DNA from: QAMX01 sp964448855
Lineage (GTDB): Bacteria > Bacillota > Clostridia > Oscillospirales > QAMX01
Assembly (NCBI GenBank): GCA_964448855.1
Contig: CAYUXI010000007.1
Location: 24,221 to 88,220 of the forward strand
Reading direction: 5' to 3'
DNA length: 64,000 bases
Shown one piece after another: positions 24,178 through 33,124 of the stretch. Position 1 is the stretch's first letter. Each line of letters starts with the position of its first letter. A model generated the notes under the pieces. The model ran no database searches. It had not been told where the DNA came from and worked only from the letters and a program-made list of their open reading frames with translations. A program made the translations under genes and the position numbers.

Positions 24178-25245
24178 ATGTTTGAAAAACTGCTGCTGTT
24201 GGAACAGCGGTATGAGGAAATCAATGAAAAACTGGCTACACCGGAAGTGTATTCGCAGCCACAGCTGTCCGCAGCGCTGCAAAAGGAGCTGAAGGAGCTC
24301 GGCCCGATCGTGGAGATGTTCCGCGATTATCAGGCTGCCCGGACGTCCATGGAAGAAGCGCAGGAGCTGATGAGCAGCGGGGACAGAGAGCTGAATGAGC
24401 TGGCGCGGGAAGAGTACGAAAGCGCCAAACTGCGGATGGAGCAGGACGAAGAAGCCATCAAGGTGCTGCTCCTGCCAAAGGACCCGAATGACGAAAAGAA
24501 CGTCATTGTGGAAATCCGCGCAGGTGCCGGTGGGGAAGAAGCCGCACTGTTTGCCAGTGTCCTGTACCGGATGTACGGGATGTATGCCGATCTGCATCGC
24601 TGGCATTTTGAGCTGATCAACGCCAATGAGACAGAGCTGGGCGGATACCGCGAAGTCAGCTTCTCGATCGAAGGCTCCGGTGCCTATTCCCGGCTGAAAT
24701 ACGAGAGCGGCGTTCACCGCGTCCAGCGCGTCCCGGAGACGGAGTCGGCCGGACGGATTCACACCTCCACCGTCACGGTGGCAGTGCTGCCGGAAGCGGA
24801 AGAAGTGGAGCTGGAAATCAACCCGGCTGATCTGCAAATCGATACCTATCGTTCCAGCGGCGCAGGCGGCCAGCACGTCAATAAAACGGAATCGGCCATT
24901 CGCATCACGCACCTACCAACCGGGATGGTTGTCGAATGTCAGGACGAGCGCAGCCAGTACAAAAACAAAGAGCGCGCCATGAAGGTGCTCCGCTCCAAGC
25001 TGTATGACCAGAAACTGGCCGAGCAGAACGCCGAAATCGCTGCAGAACGGCGTAGCCAGGTCGGAACCGGTGACCGCAGCGAACGGATCCGCACCTACAA
25101 CTATCCGCAGAGCCGCGTCTCTGATCATCGCATCAATCTGACTCTGTATAAGCTCGAAAACTTCCTGAACGGCGATATGGACGAAATGATTGACGCACTG
25201 ATCACAGCCATGCAGGCGGAAAAGCTGCGCAATGCGGAATCGTAA
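24178..25245 (+). CDS. prfA: Peptide chain release factor 1
   Basis: A 355-residue class I release factor that reads UAA and UAG. The codon-reading tripeptide is P186-E187-T188 in RVPETESAGRIHTS, the PxT form of RF1, and the catalytic GGQ is at 230-232 (SGAGGQHVNKTES). The N-terminal helical domain has GAGGEEAALFA. The length is normal. The methylase gene prmC, often next to prfA, is not here; tsaC/sua5 follows instead, as in many Firmicutes. Confidence 0.97.
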   Translation: MFEKLLLLEQRYEEINEKLATPEVYSQPQLSAALQKELKELGPIVEMFRDYQAARTSMEEAQELMSSGDRELNELAREEYESAKLRMEQDEEAIKVLLLPKDPNDEKNVIVEIRAGAGGEEAALFASVLYRMYGMYADLHRWHFELINANETELGGYREVSFSIEGSGAYSRLKYESGVHRVQRVPETESAGRIHTSTVTVAVLPEAEEVELEINPADLQIDTYRSSGAGGQHVNKTESAIRITHLPTGMVVECQDERSQYKNKERAMKVLRSKLYDQKLAEQNAEIAAERRSQVGTGDRSERIRTYNYPQSRVSDHRINLTLYKLENFLNGDMDEMIDALITAMQAEKLRNAES

Positions 25246-25271
25246 AAAACAGAAAGAAATCAGATGAAATC

Positions 25272-26294
25272 ATGAAAACATTGCAATTGACGGCCAATGA
25301 CATAGAAGTGGCTGCCAATCTTCTGAAGCGCGGCGGTCTGGTGGCCATCCCGACGGAAACCGTCTACGGGCTGGCGGCCGATGCCTTCCAGCCGGATGCG
25401 GTTGCACAGATCTTCGTCGCAAAAGGCCGCCCACAGGATAACCCTCTGATTGCCCATATCGCGTCGATCGAGCAGCTGTCGCTCCTTGCAGCGGAAATTC
25501 CGCCAGAGGCACGGCTGCTGGCGGAGCGCTTCTGGCCGGGGCCACTGACCATGGTTCTCAAGCGCCGACCGGAGGTGCCTGATGTCGTGACCGCCGGACT
25601 GGATACGGTGGCGATTCGCTTCCCGTCCCATCCGCTGGCTCGCGCCGTCATCGCGGCGACCGGCAGCCCGCTGGCCGCTCCGTCTGCGAATCTGTCGGGC
25701 TCGCCGAGCCCGACAACGGCGGCACACGTGCTGGCCGATCTGAACGGACGTATCGACGCGATTGTCGATGGCGGCGCATCCGATGTCGGCCTGGAATCCA
25801 CCGTCGTTTCGCTGGCGGGGCCGGTGCCGCGCCTGCTCCGTCCGGGCGGCGTGACGTATGAACAGCTGACGGACGTTCTGGGCGAGGTGATCGTCGATAA
25901 AGCGGTTCGCCAGAAAATTGACGATACCGAGCGCGTTTCCTCACCCGGCATGAAATACCGCCATTACGCCCCCAAAGCACCGGTGCAGGCCGTCTGCGGA
26001 GACGGGGAAGCGTCGGCATCGTATATTCGCACACAAATCGACCAGACGACGGCGTCGTGCGCCGTGATCTGCTATGACCGGTTCAACGGCACATTTGGCC
26101 GCGCACAGTGCGTGCCGTACGGCGCGGAGGAACAGCTGGCCGCTCTGGCGCATAGCCTGTTCGACGCACTGCGCACAGCCGATCAGCTGGCGGTTGACCG
26201 GATTTTCGTACAGTGTCCGCCGGAACGCGATATTGGCCTGGCGGTCGCCAACCGCATCAAAAAGGCAGCCGGATTTGACGTGATTACGGTCTGA
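25272..26294 (+). CDS. tsaC: Threonylcarbamoyl-AMP synthase (Sua5 type)
   Basis: A 340-residue enzyme that makes threonylcarbamoyl-AMP from threonine, bicarbonate and ATP for the t6A37 modification of ANN-reading tRNAs. The YrdC domain (1-205) has LLKRGGLVAIPTETVYGLAADA, FWPGPLTMVL and APSANLSGSPSPT. The extra C-terminal Sua5 domain (about 215-340) makes it the long Sua5 form, not short TsaC. The start at 25272 comes 27 bases after prfA. Confidence 0.95.
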   Translation: MKTLQLTANDIEVAANLLKRGGLVAIPTETVYGLAADAFQPDAVAQIFVAKGRPQDNPLIAHIASIEQLSLLAAEIPPEARLLAERFWPGPLTMVLKRRPEVPDVVTAGLDTVAIRFPSHPLARAVIAATGSPLAAPSANLSGSPSPTTAAHVLADLNGRIDAIVDGGASDVGLESTVVSLAGPVPRLLRPGGVTYEQLTDVLGEVIVDKAVRQKIDDTERVSSPGMKYRHYAPKAPVQAVCGDGEASASYIRTQIDQTTASCAVICYDRFNGTFGRAQCVPYGAEEQLAALAHSLFDALRTADQLAVDRIFVQCPPERDIGLAVANRIKKAAGFDVITV

Positions 26295-26314
26295 AGCGGC
26301 AGAAAGGAGCAAGC

Positions 26315-26905
26315 ATGATTCTCGGAATTACCGGGGGAAGCGGCTGCGGTACGACAACCGTAGGACACCTGCTGGAACAACACGGCTTCTTTTTTCTCGA
26401 TGCCGACTGCGTCTACCACGAACTGCTTGAACACGATGATGCACTTCAGAAAATGCTGATTCAACGCTTTGGAACGGGCATTGTCCAGCAGGGCGTGATT
26501 CAGCGCCGGGCGCTGGCAAAGATCGTCTTCTCCGATGAACAGGCGCTGGCCGATTTGAATGCGATTACACATTCCGTCATTCGACAGGCGGTCGCGGAAC
26601 GCATCCGCACCTGCGGCAAGGAAAATGCCGCAGTGGAAGCCATTGCACTGTTCGAGAGCGGGATGAGCCAGCAGTGCGATGCGGTTGTCGGCGTCCTCTG
26701 CGAGCGGGATGAACGCGTCCGTCGCATTTGTATGCGCGACCACCTGACGGAGGAAGAGGCGGCAGCCCGCATTGATGCACAGCCGGAAGACTCGTTTTTT
26801 ATCGACCGATGCGACTATATCCTGCTCAATGACCGGACACCGGCTGAGCTGAAGGAAGCCGTCGATGCTTTGGTGCAGGCGCTGAAAGCACCTGCCTGCA
26901 AATGA
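26315..26905 (+). CDS. coaE: Dephospho-CoA kinase, Walker A lysine missing
   Basis: A 196-residue P-loop kinase for the last step of coenzyme A synthesis. FLDADCVYHELL and LNDRTPAELKEAVDALV are CoaE-like. The P loop reads GGSGCGTTT (7-15), where CoaE normally has GxxxSGKS/T, so the lysine is a threonine (codon ACG, one base from AAG). The rest of the fold, length and the AGAAAGGAGC ribosome binding site look intact. It may bind ATP in another way, be a lineage variant, or be impaired. It is followed at 51 bases by the M18 peptidase gene. Confidence 0.85.
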   Translation: MILGITGGSGCGTTTVGHLLEQHGFFFLDADCVYHELLEHDDALQKMLIQRFGTGIVQQGVIQRRALAKIVFSDEQALADLNAITHSVIRQAVAERIRTCGKENAAVEAIALFESGMSQQCDAVVGVLCERDERVRRICMRDHLTEEEAAARIDAQPEDSFFIDRCDYILLNDRTPAELKEAVDALVQALKAPACK

Positions 26906-26955
26906 GACAAACAAGTCCGTCCTCAGACGGAACCAATAACAGGAGGAATTTGACT

Positions 26956-28353
26956 ATGGCAGATACAGAAAAGCTCAGAGACACGCTGCTCATGAAACGT
27001 ACCAACGGCTACGAACGCATCAGCGGCGCAGAAGTGGCACAGCTCAATGATTACTGCGAAGGCTATAAAGTCTTTTTGAACCGCGGGAAAACCGAAAGGG
27101 AAGCGGCAGAAGCGGCAGAGGTCATGATTCGCTCAGCGGGCTATCTCCCGTATGAACGCGGAATGACGCTGAAGCCGGGCGACCGCGTCTATGCTATGAA
27201 CCATGGCCGCGCCATCGCTGCGGCGATCATCGGCAATGAATCCATGAACAACGGCGCCTGGATCACCGCCGCGCACATCGATTCTCCGCGCCTGGATTTG
27301 AAGCCGTATCCGCTCTATGAAGAAAGCGACATGGCATTTTTCAAAACCCACTATTACGGTGGCATTCGCAAGTATCAGTGGGTCACCATCCCGCTGGAGC
27401 TGCACGGCATCGTCGTGAAGAAAAACGGCGAAACCGTTAAAATCAACCTGGGTGGCCGGGAAGATGAACCGGCCTTCGTGATTACCGACCTGCTGCCGCA
27501 CCTTTCCAAAGACCAGAACACCAAACCGCTTTCGACGGCATTCTCCGGTGAAAACCTGAATGTCCTTGTCGGCGGCGTTCCCTATTGCGATGAGGGCAGC
27601 GATAAGGTCAAGCTCGCCGTGATGAGCCTTTTGAATGAACGCTACGACATCTGCGAGGAGGATTTCCTTTCCGCCGAGCTGTCGCTCGTTCCGTCCGGAC
27701 CGAGCCGCGATATCGGCTTCGATGCCAGCTTTGTCGGTGCCTATGGTCAGGATGACCGCGTCTGCGCGTATACAACGCTGACTGCACTGCTGGAAATGAA
27801 GGATACGCCGAAGAAAACGTGCGTCTGTATTCTGGCCGACAAAGAGGAAATCGGCTCGGAGGGCGTCTCCGGGATGCAGTCCGAATGGTACGATACCTTC
27901 TTTGCAAACCTCTGTGCATCCACCGCATCCGATCTCCGCACCTGTTATGAACATTCCATCTGCCTGTCTGCGGATGTCGGTGCCGCGTATGACCCGAATT
28001 ATGGCGAGGTCTACGATAAACGCAACAGCGCACTGGCCAACGGCGGCGCCATCCTGATGAAATATACCGGCGCAGGCGGCAAGTCCTCCTCCAATGACGC
28101 GACACCGGAGCTCATCGCGAAAATCCGCCGCGTGTTTGACGAAAACAACGTGATCTGGCAGATGGGTGAACTTGGTAAGGTTGATCAGGGCGGCGGCGGT
28201 ACGGTCGCAAAATACATGGCAAGCCGCAACATTGACACCGTCGATATCGGTGTACCGGTGATGGCCATGCACGCGCCGTTTGAAATCACAGCGAAGCTCG
28301 ACGTCTATATGATGTACCGTGCATCAAAAGCATTTTTTGCACTTGAAAAATAA
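26956..28353 (+). CDS. M18 family aminopeptidase
   Basis: A 465-residue dinuclear-metal aminopeptidase (aminopeptidase I/LAP4 type). The first metal motif is AAHIDSPRLD (His107, Asp109), followed by the KEEIGSEG catalytic Glu/metal segment and SADVGAAYDPNY. PVMAMHAPFE near the C-terminus holds the last metal histidine. The ATG at 26956 follows AGGAGG at nine bases; the frame is open upstream. It ends the galK-led run of genes; the aldolase promoter overlaps its last codons. Confidence 0.93.
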   Translation: MADTEKLRDTLLMKRTNGYERISGAEVAQLNDYCEGYKVFLNRGKTEREAAEAAEVMIRSAGYLPYERGMTLKPGDRVYAMNHGRAIAAAIIGNESMNNGAWITAAHIDSPRLDLKPYPLYEESDMAFFKTHYYGGIRKYQWVTIPLELHGIVVKKNGETVKINLGGREDEPAFVITDLLPHLSKDQNTKPLSTAFSGENLNVLVGGVPYCDEGSDKVKLAVMSLLNERYDICEEDFLSAELSLVPSGPSRDIGFDASFVGAYGQDDRVCAYTTLTALLEMKDTPKKTCVCILADKEEIGSEGVSGMQSEWYDTFFANLCASTASDLRTCYEHSICLSADVGAAYDPNYGEVYDKRNSALANGGAILMKYTGAGGKSSSNDATPELIAKIRRVFDENNVIWQMGELGKVDQGGGGTVAKYMASRNIDTVDIGVPVMAMHAPFEITAKLDVYMMYRASKAFFALEK

Positions 28354-28371
28354 TGGAATCTGGTATATAAT
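28343..28371 (+). promoter_or_regulatory. fba promoter
   Basis: TTGAAA (28343-28348), 17 bases, TATAAT (28366-28371). It overlaps the stop of the M18 gene and starts fba as a separate unit. Confidence 0.8.
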
Positions 28372-28434
28372 ATAGTTGGGCAGAATGGCTTTCATTTTGT
28401 CCGGCCAACAAAGATACAAAAGGAGTTGCATACC

Positions 28435-29370
28435 ATGCCGAAAGTCACATCAACCGAGATGTTCAAGAAGGCCTACGAAGGCGGTTATGCCATCGGCGCT
28501 TTCAACGTCAACAATATGGAGATTATCCAGGGCATCACCGAAGCTGCCCAGCAGGAAAAATCCCCGATCATTCTGCAGGTCTCTGCAGGTGCCCGGAAAT
28601 ACGCAAAACACGTCTATCTGATGAAGCTGATCGAAGCAGCCATCGAAGACACCGACCTGCCGATCTGTGTCCACCTCGACCACGGCGCAGATTTTGATAT
28701 CTGCAAATCCTGCATCGACGGCGGCTTCACCTCCGTTATGATCGACGGCTCCAAATATTCCTTCAAGGAAAACATCGAGCTGACCCGCCGTGTCGTTGAT
28801 TACGCACACGAACGCGGTGTCGTTGTCGAAGGCGAGCTGGGCAAACTGGCCGGCATCGAAGACGCTGTCAACGTCAGCGACGAAGATGCACAGTTCACCG
28901 ATCCGTCCGAAGTTCAGGAATTCGTCGAAAAGACGGGCGTTGACTCCCTGGCCATCGCCATCGGCACCAGCCACGGCGCGTACAAATTCAAGCCGGGTCA
29001 GAAGCCGAGACTGCGCTTTGACATTCTGGAAAAAATCCAGGCTCTGCTGCCGGGCTTCCCGATCGTTCTGCACGGCGCCTCCAGCGTCATTCCGGAATTC
29101 GTCGAACAGATCAACGCCAACGGCGGTCAGATGCCGGATGCCATCGGTATCCCGGAAGATATGCTCCGTCAGGCCGCGAAGATGGCAGTCTGCAAAATCA
29201 ACATTGACTCCGACCTCCGCCTTGCAATGACGGCCTCCGTCAGAAAATACTTCGCCGAGCATCCGGATCACTTCGACCCGCGTCAATACCTCTCCCCGGC
29301 AAGAGACGCGATCAGAGGTCTGGTTTCCAACAAAATCCGCAACGTCCTCGGCTCCTCCAACACTCTGTAA
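28435..29370 (+). CDS. fba: Class II fructose-1,6-bisphosphate aldolase
   Basis: A 311-residue zinc aldolase of glycolysis that splits fructose-1,6-bisphosphate into GAP and DHAP. It has the catalytic and zinc-binding HLDHGADF (Asp82, His83), GTSHGAYKF and LHGASSV with further zinc ligands, and NINIDSDLR-type phosphate binding (KINIDSDLR). AAAGGAG precedes the ATG at 28435. It has its own promoter and terminator, as expected for a strongly expressed housekeeping enzyme. Confidence 0.96.
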   Translation: MPKVTSTEMFKKAYEGGYAIGAFNVNNMEIIQGITEAAQQEKSPIILQVSAGARKYAKHVYLMKLIEAAIEDTDLPICVHLDHGADFDICKSCIDGGFTSVMIDGSKYSFKENIELTRRVVDYAHERGVVVEGELGKLAGIEDAVNVSDEDAQFTDPSEVQEFVEKTGVDSLAIAIGTSHGAYKFKPGQKPRLRFDILEKIQALLPGFPIVLHGASSVIPEFVEQINANGGQMPDAIGIPEDMLRQAAKMAVCKINIDSDLRLAMTASVRKYFAEHPDHFDPRQYLSPARDAIRGLVSNKIRNVLGSSNTL

Positions 29371-29382
29371 CGATTTTTCCAG

Positions 29383-29427
29383 TGCCCGAAACGGCGTAAA
29401 ACCGCCGTTTCGGGCATATACTTTTTT
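29383..29427 (+). terminator. fba terminator
   Basis: A perfect 14-bp stem, TGCCCGAAACGGCG with CGCCGTTTCGGGCA, followed five bases later by TTTTTT. Confidence 0.85.
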
Positions 29428-29452
29428 GAGGATCTTCAAAGGAGGTTTGCTC

Positions 29453-29950
29453 ATGAAGGATATTCTGATTCGACTGTCTGCCCATGCCAATCAGGTCGCC
29501 GCCATGCTGGCCACACTGGATCGATCGGCTTTGGCCAAAGGGCAGCTGATCATTTCGCAGTCGTTCCTGAATCAGCTGGCGGTCATTCTGTCGGATGAAA
29601 GCCTGAAATTCCAGAACGTCACACTCAACGATGACGGTACCGTCTGCCTGTCTGTACAGGCGGGCAAACAGATGAATCTGTCCTACCGGATGAAAATCGA
29701 CACCTTTCGCATGGCCGATGGCCGCGCAGAAGGCATCATTTCCTATCAGGAGGAACACAAAAACGCCGGAATCGGCGGCGCACTCCTGCATATGACCGGC
29801 AAAAGCGGCCTCGCAGTGGCACTCGGCAAATATCCGTGGCTCCGCGTCAATGACCAGACCATTCAGCTTCAGAAAAACGGTCTGCCCTCGTCTGTACGGA
29901 TTCAGTTCGTCTCGGCCGGTCGCGGCGGTCTGCTGTTCCGGACAAACTGA
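29453..29950 (+). CDS. Unknown protein (165 aa)
   Basis: I do not recognise this family. The ATG at 29453 follows AAAGGAGG at six bases, a strong start. The protein is soluble, with an N-terminal amphipathic helical part (DILIRLSAHANQVAAMLATLDRSAL), then alternating beta-type segments and no signal peptide, membrane helix or Cys cluster. The last 104 bases overlap, on the other strand, the end of the GT4 gene. It starts just after the fba terminator. Confidence 0.7.
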   Translation: MKDILIRLSAHANQVAAMLATLDRSALAKGQLIISQSFLNQLAVILSDESLKFQNVTLNDDGTVCLSVQAGKQMNLSYRMKIDTFRMADGRAEGIISYQEEHKNAGIGGALLHMTGKSGLAVALGKYPWLRVNDQTIQLQKNGLPSSVRIQFVSAGRGGLLFRTN

Positions 29951-31073
29951 GGAGCGCCTGATACCGCTTGGCCGCCCGATGACAGATGTCCGGCCAGCCG
30001 ATGACGAGAGATTTGCGCGCCGCTTCACCACAGCGCCGCAACTGCGAACGATCTTTGCACGCCGTCCAAATCGCCTGAGCAATGCCGGAAGGGGAATCTT
30101 CACAGAGAAACCCGTTCCTGCGGTCGATGATCCCTGTGGCCGCGCCGCTCCCGCGCAAAACAAGAGCGGGCAGCCCCGCCGCAGCGGCCTCCGATACCAC
30201 CAGTCCGGCTGTATCGTATGGGGACGGAAACACGAACAGATCGGCGAGCAGATACAGTCCGCGCACCATCTGATCCGAAAGATACCCGGTAAAGGTGACA
30301 CGATCCGCCAGCCCCAGCGCTTTCGAAAGCGCAGACAACGGCTCCAAATCCCGTCCCTTTCCGACAAAATACATCTGAAAATCCAGTCGCCCGCGCAGAA
30401 GTGCCAATGCCTTCAGCGTCTGGGCGATATTCTTTTGATGGATGATTTGCCCGACATACAAAAAGAACAGCCGGGAAGTGTCCGGCGGTAGCTGCTGAAA
30501 AACAGATGCCCTGCAAATCGCATCCTCGGAACCGTCGTGGGCTGCACCTCCGTGCGGCAAAAGCCGGATGGCACCGCGATAGCCGTAGGAGCGCAGCATC
30601 GATGCAGAGGCGGGATTCATGGTCCAGACCTCGTCTGCAGCCGCATAGAAGGCGGCGATTCCTTTCAACAATGGCCGGACAGCCCAGGGCGCGTGCAGCG
30701 CCCGCAAAAAATCGGCCCGATAGTTGGTGTGAAAGGATGCGACCAGCGGCACGTGCAGCCGCCGGGCAGTCGCCACGGCACGCCATCCGACCGCAAACGG
30801 CGAGTGCGCATGAATGATGTCCGGAGAAAAAGCCTGCTCACACCGCAGAAGCCGTGAATCGGCAAAGGGCAAGGCCAGGCGATACTGAAAGCCGCCGGGC
30901 AGGGGCAGGGAAGAGATCGGCACCGTCCCGGGCGTGGAACAGCCGGGAAAGGCCGGTGCAAAAACGCAGCACTGTATCCCTTCCTGCGGAAGGAAACGGG
31001 CATATGCCTGACAAACCGCGCTGACACCGTCAACGGATGGCAGATAGGAATCCGTGTAAATGGCAAGCTTCAT
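29847..31073 (-). CDS. GT4-family glycosyltransferase
   Basis: A 408-residue GT-B glycosyltransferase. The N-terminal domain starts KLAIYTDSYLPSVDGVSAV and has HAHSPFAVGWRA and SFHTNYR, as in the GT4 mannosyl/glucosyl-transferases that act on diacylglycerol or phosphatidyl-inositol. The nucleotide-sugar part has FVGKGRDLEPL, FTGYLSDQM and FPSPYDTAGLVVSEAAAAGLP with the EX7E-type glutamate. Acceptor and donor cannot be told. The ATG at 31073 follows AGGAGCGG; TTG at 31076 is less likely. Its last 34 codons are antisense to the neighbouring gene and look non-family, so it may have grown by loss of an earlier stop. Confidence 0.88.
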   Translation of the reverse strand: MKLAIYTDSYLPSVDGVSAVCQAYARFLPQEGIQCCVFAPAFPGCSTPGTVPISSLPLPGGFQYRLALPFADSRLLRCEQAFSPDIIHAHSPFAVGWRAVATARRLHVPLVASFHTNYRADFLRALHAPWAVRPLLKGIAAFYAAADEVWTMNPASASMLRSYGYRGAIRLLPHGGAAHDGSEDAICRASVFQQLPPDTSRLFFLYVGQIIHQKNIAQTLKALALLRGRLDFQMYFVGKGRDLEPLSALSKALGLADRVTFTGYLSDQMVRGLYLLADLFVFPSPYDTAGLVVSEAAAAGLPALVLRGSGAATGIIDRRNGFLCEDSPSGIAQAIWTACKDRSQLRRCGEAARKSLVIGWPDICHRAAKRYQALLSLSGTADRRDRPRRTESVQTRADRFSEAEWSGH

Positions 31074-31140
31074 CAATCCGCTCCTGTCTCAAGAACCCCT
31101 CATCAGTCGAGGGAAAATCAATGCCCCGATATTTTGGGAC

Positions 31141-31169
31141 TTGCTTTTTTTAGTGTTTCATGATATCCT
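31141..31169 (+). promoter_or_regulatory. Promoter of the isomerase gene
   Basis: TTGCTT (31141-31146), 17 bases, TATCCT (31164-31169) with TGA just before the -10. It lies 45 bases before the ATG at 31214. Confidence 0.45.
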
Positions 31170-31213
31170 ATGAATATACGGCAAACAGCCGCAAATAGGA
31201 GGATGGATTCCAT

Positions 31214-32053
31214 ATGCTGCACCTGGGTGTTGTAACGCGATCGTTTTCAGACTGGACAGCCGAAGAATGTGCTGTCAAAATGGCACAGTCCGGCTTTGCC
31301 TGTACAGAGCTTTGCTTTCAGTTCCGTGATCTGGATTGCTGGCGCTATAACGGCTGCGCGGACATTTCTGCGCTGACGCCGAAAACGGCCGCCGATATCG
31401 TTCGCAAATTCTGTGACAACGGGATTGAGGTGGTTTCGGTCGGAGCCTTTTCCAATTTGATGGAGCCGGACGCGGATGCGCTGGAATCAAACTTCCGTTA
31501 TTTTGAGCGCTGCATTGAAATTGCCGAGGACAACGGCATTCCAATGATTGCCACGGAAAACGGCTTTGTCCCCGGAAAACGCGGCATACAGGCAGACACC
31601 TATGAGCGCGATTTTACAGAATTCCGCAACCGAATGACGCGCCTGGCCGACCTGGCAGCAGCACACGGAATCGCAGTCGCCTTTGAACCATGCGTCCTTG
31701 ATTTGACGCCGTCCGCCAAACGAACCCGTGATTTTCTGCTGCAAACCGGACGGGACAATCTCCGCATTCTGCTCGACCCCGCGAATCTGATTGCCACGTC
31801 GGATGAATCGGATATGTTCCGCTATTTGGCGCCGTATGTTGCATATTTTCACGGAAAAGACCGCCATGTCAACGATACATACGGCTGTAATCTGGGTGAC
31901 GGCGATATTGACTGGGTGGAATTTTTCCGCCTGTATCATCAATATTCCGATGGAACCCCCTTCATTCTGGAATACGTCAACAGCAAAAACTGCGACGAAA
32001 TCCGCGATCGCGCCCGGCAGTACGACCGTCAGGCGCAGCAGTCGGTGCACTGA
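31214..32053 (+). CDS. Sugar phosphate isomerase/epimerase (TIM barrel)
   Basis: A 279-residue protein of the xylose-isomerase-like TIM barrel superfamily. Metal-binding type segments are visible: AVAFEPCVLDL (Glu), ILLDPANLI (Asp), YFHGKDRHV (His/Asp) and FILEYVN (Glu). Substrates in this family include keto-sugars, inosose and hydroxypyruvate; which applies here is unknown. GGAGGATGG precedes the ATG, which lies in CATATG. It opens a set of sugar genes: AraC regulator, sulfatase, ABC importer. Confidence 0.85.
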   Translation: MLHLGVVTRSFSDWTAEECAVKMAQSGFACTELCFQFRDLDCWRYNGCADISALTPKTAADIVRKFCDNGIEVVSVGAFSNLMEPDADALESNFRYFERCIEIAEDNGIPMIATENGFVPGKRGIQADTYERDFTEFRNRMTRLADLAAAHGIAVAFEPCVLDLTPSAKRTRDFLLQTGRDNLRILLDPANLIATSDESDMFRYLAPYVAYFHGKDRHVNDTYGCNLGDGDIDWVEFFRLYHQYSDGTPFILEYVNSKNCDEIRDRARQYDRQAQQSVH

Positions 32054-32143
32054 AAAACTTATCTGAATTCCTTTGCACTTGACAAATTCCGCACTGGATC
32101 CGTGCGCGATTTGCTGAAGATGAATGAAATCCCGGAAAACATC

Positions 32144-32172
32144 TTGCCTTACGTTTCGAAAAGGGTTATAAT
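32144..32172 (+). promoter_or_regulatory. araC-type regulator promoter
   Basis: TTGCCT (32144-32149), 17 bases, TATAAT (32167-32172). The spacer holds the palindrome TTTCGAAA (32154-32161), the same as in the hydrogenase promoter. Confidence 0.6.
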
Positions 32173-32214
32173 GTAGAGGGTCTGCTGAAACCGCCGGAAG
32201 GGAGAAACACCCAT

Positions 32215-33084
32215 ATGGGAAACCGTGAACTGAAATTCTGTGATGTCGGCGGGAACGAACAGGTTCCAATCGCCGTCAAAGACGGGTATCATGACGGTCC
32301 GGTTCAAATGCACTGTCACGATTTTTATGAATTCGTTTATGTCAAAGAAGGCTTCACGGTTCATTATTATGGCGAATCCACGTCCGTACTGACGGAAGGC
32401 GATATTTTTGTGATTCCCCCCGGCGTGCAGCACGCGTATACCGGCCTGCACGATACGCGGGTCTATAACTGCCTGTTTACGGATGAAGCGCTGACAGATG
32501 TGCGTGACGACTTCCGCGGAATGCCGGGAACCGCCTGGCTGTTTCATGAAGAAAGCGGCTATGAATGGACGCGTGTTCGCCTTGACCCGGCCGAACGGAT
32601 GCAGATTCTTTCCGTGCTGGAACGGATGTGCGACGAACAGAACAGCCGCCAGCTCGGCTGGCAGATGATGATGAAATCGCTGCTGATCCGCTTCCTGACG
32701 CTCTTTTCCCGCAGCTATGCCACCCATTATCTCGCCAGTACGTCCGAAAAAAACTACCTGAACTATGTGGTACGCGTCCTGAACTATATCGAACAGCATT
32801 TTTCGGAGGAAATCGACCTGACCGGCATGGCCGCATCCGTGGACATTTCGCCGGATTACCTGTCCAGACAGTTCAAAAAGGTGATGGGGCTCAGTCCGGT
32901 TGTCTTTCTCCGCAGCTATCGCCTGGCGCGTGCGATGGATTTGATTCGCGAAGACCATTCCGGCAATTTCGGACAGGTCGCTCACGCGGTGGGCTATAAG
33001 CACCTGAGCCATTTTTCCAGAGAGTTCAAACTCTTTACGGGCATGACACCCAGTGAATACAAAAACAACTATGACAAAATCTGA
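32215..33084 (+). CDS. AraC-family transcription regulator with cupin domain
   Basis: A 289-residue regulator. Residues 25-110 form a cupin-type effector domain (MHCHDFYEFVYVKEG...LTEGDIFVIPPGVQHAY) likely to bind a sugar. The C-terminal 95 residues are the double helix-turn-helix of AraC/XylS proteins (DLTGMAASVDISPDYLSRQFKKVMGLSP, and FGQVAHAVGYKHLSHFSREFKLFTGMTPSEYK). It likely activates the adjacent sulfatase and ABC sugar import genes when substrate is present. The ATG is in CATATG behind GGAAGGGAG. Confidence 0.92.
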   Translation: MGNRELKFCDVGGNEQVPIAVKDGYHDGPVQMHCHDFYEFVYVKEGFTVHYYGESTSVLTEGDIFVIPPGVQHAYTGLHDTRVYNCLFTDEALTDVRDDFRGMPGTAWLFHEESGYEWTRVRLDPAERMQILSVLERMCDEQNSRQLGWQMMMKSLLIRFLTLFSRSYATHYLASTSEKNYLNYVVRVLNYIEQHFSEEIDLTGMAASVDISPDYLSRQFKKVMGLSPVVFLRSYRLARAMDLIREDHSGNFGQVAHAVGYKHLSHFSREFKLFTGMTPSEYKNNYDKI

Positions 33085-33124
33085 CCACTTCCGGTCAGGC
33101 TTTCTCCGGGGGAGGGTCGAACCT

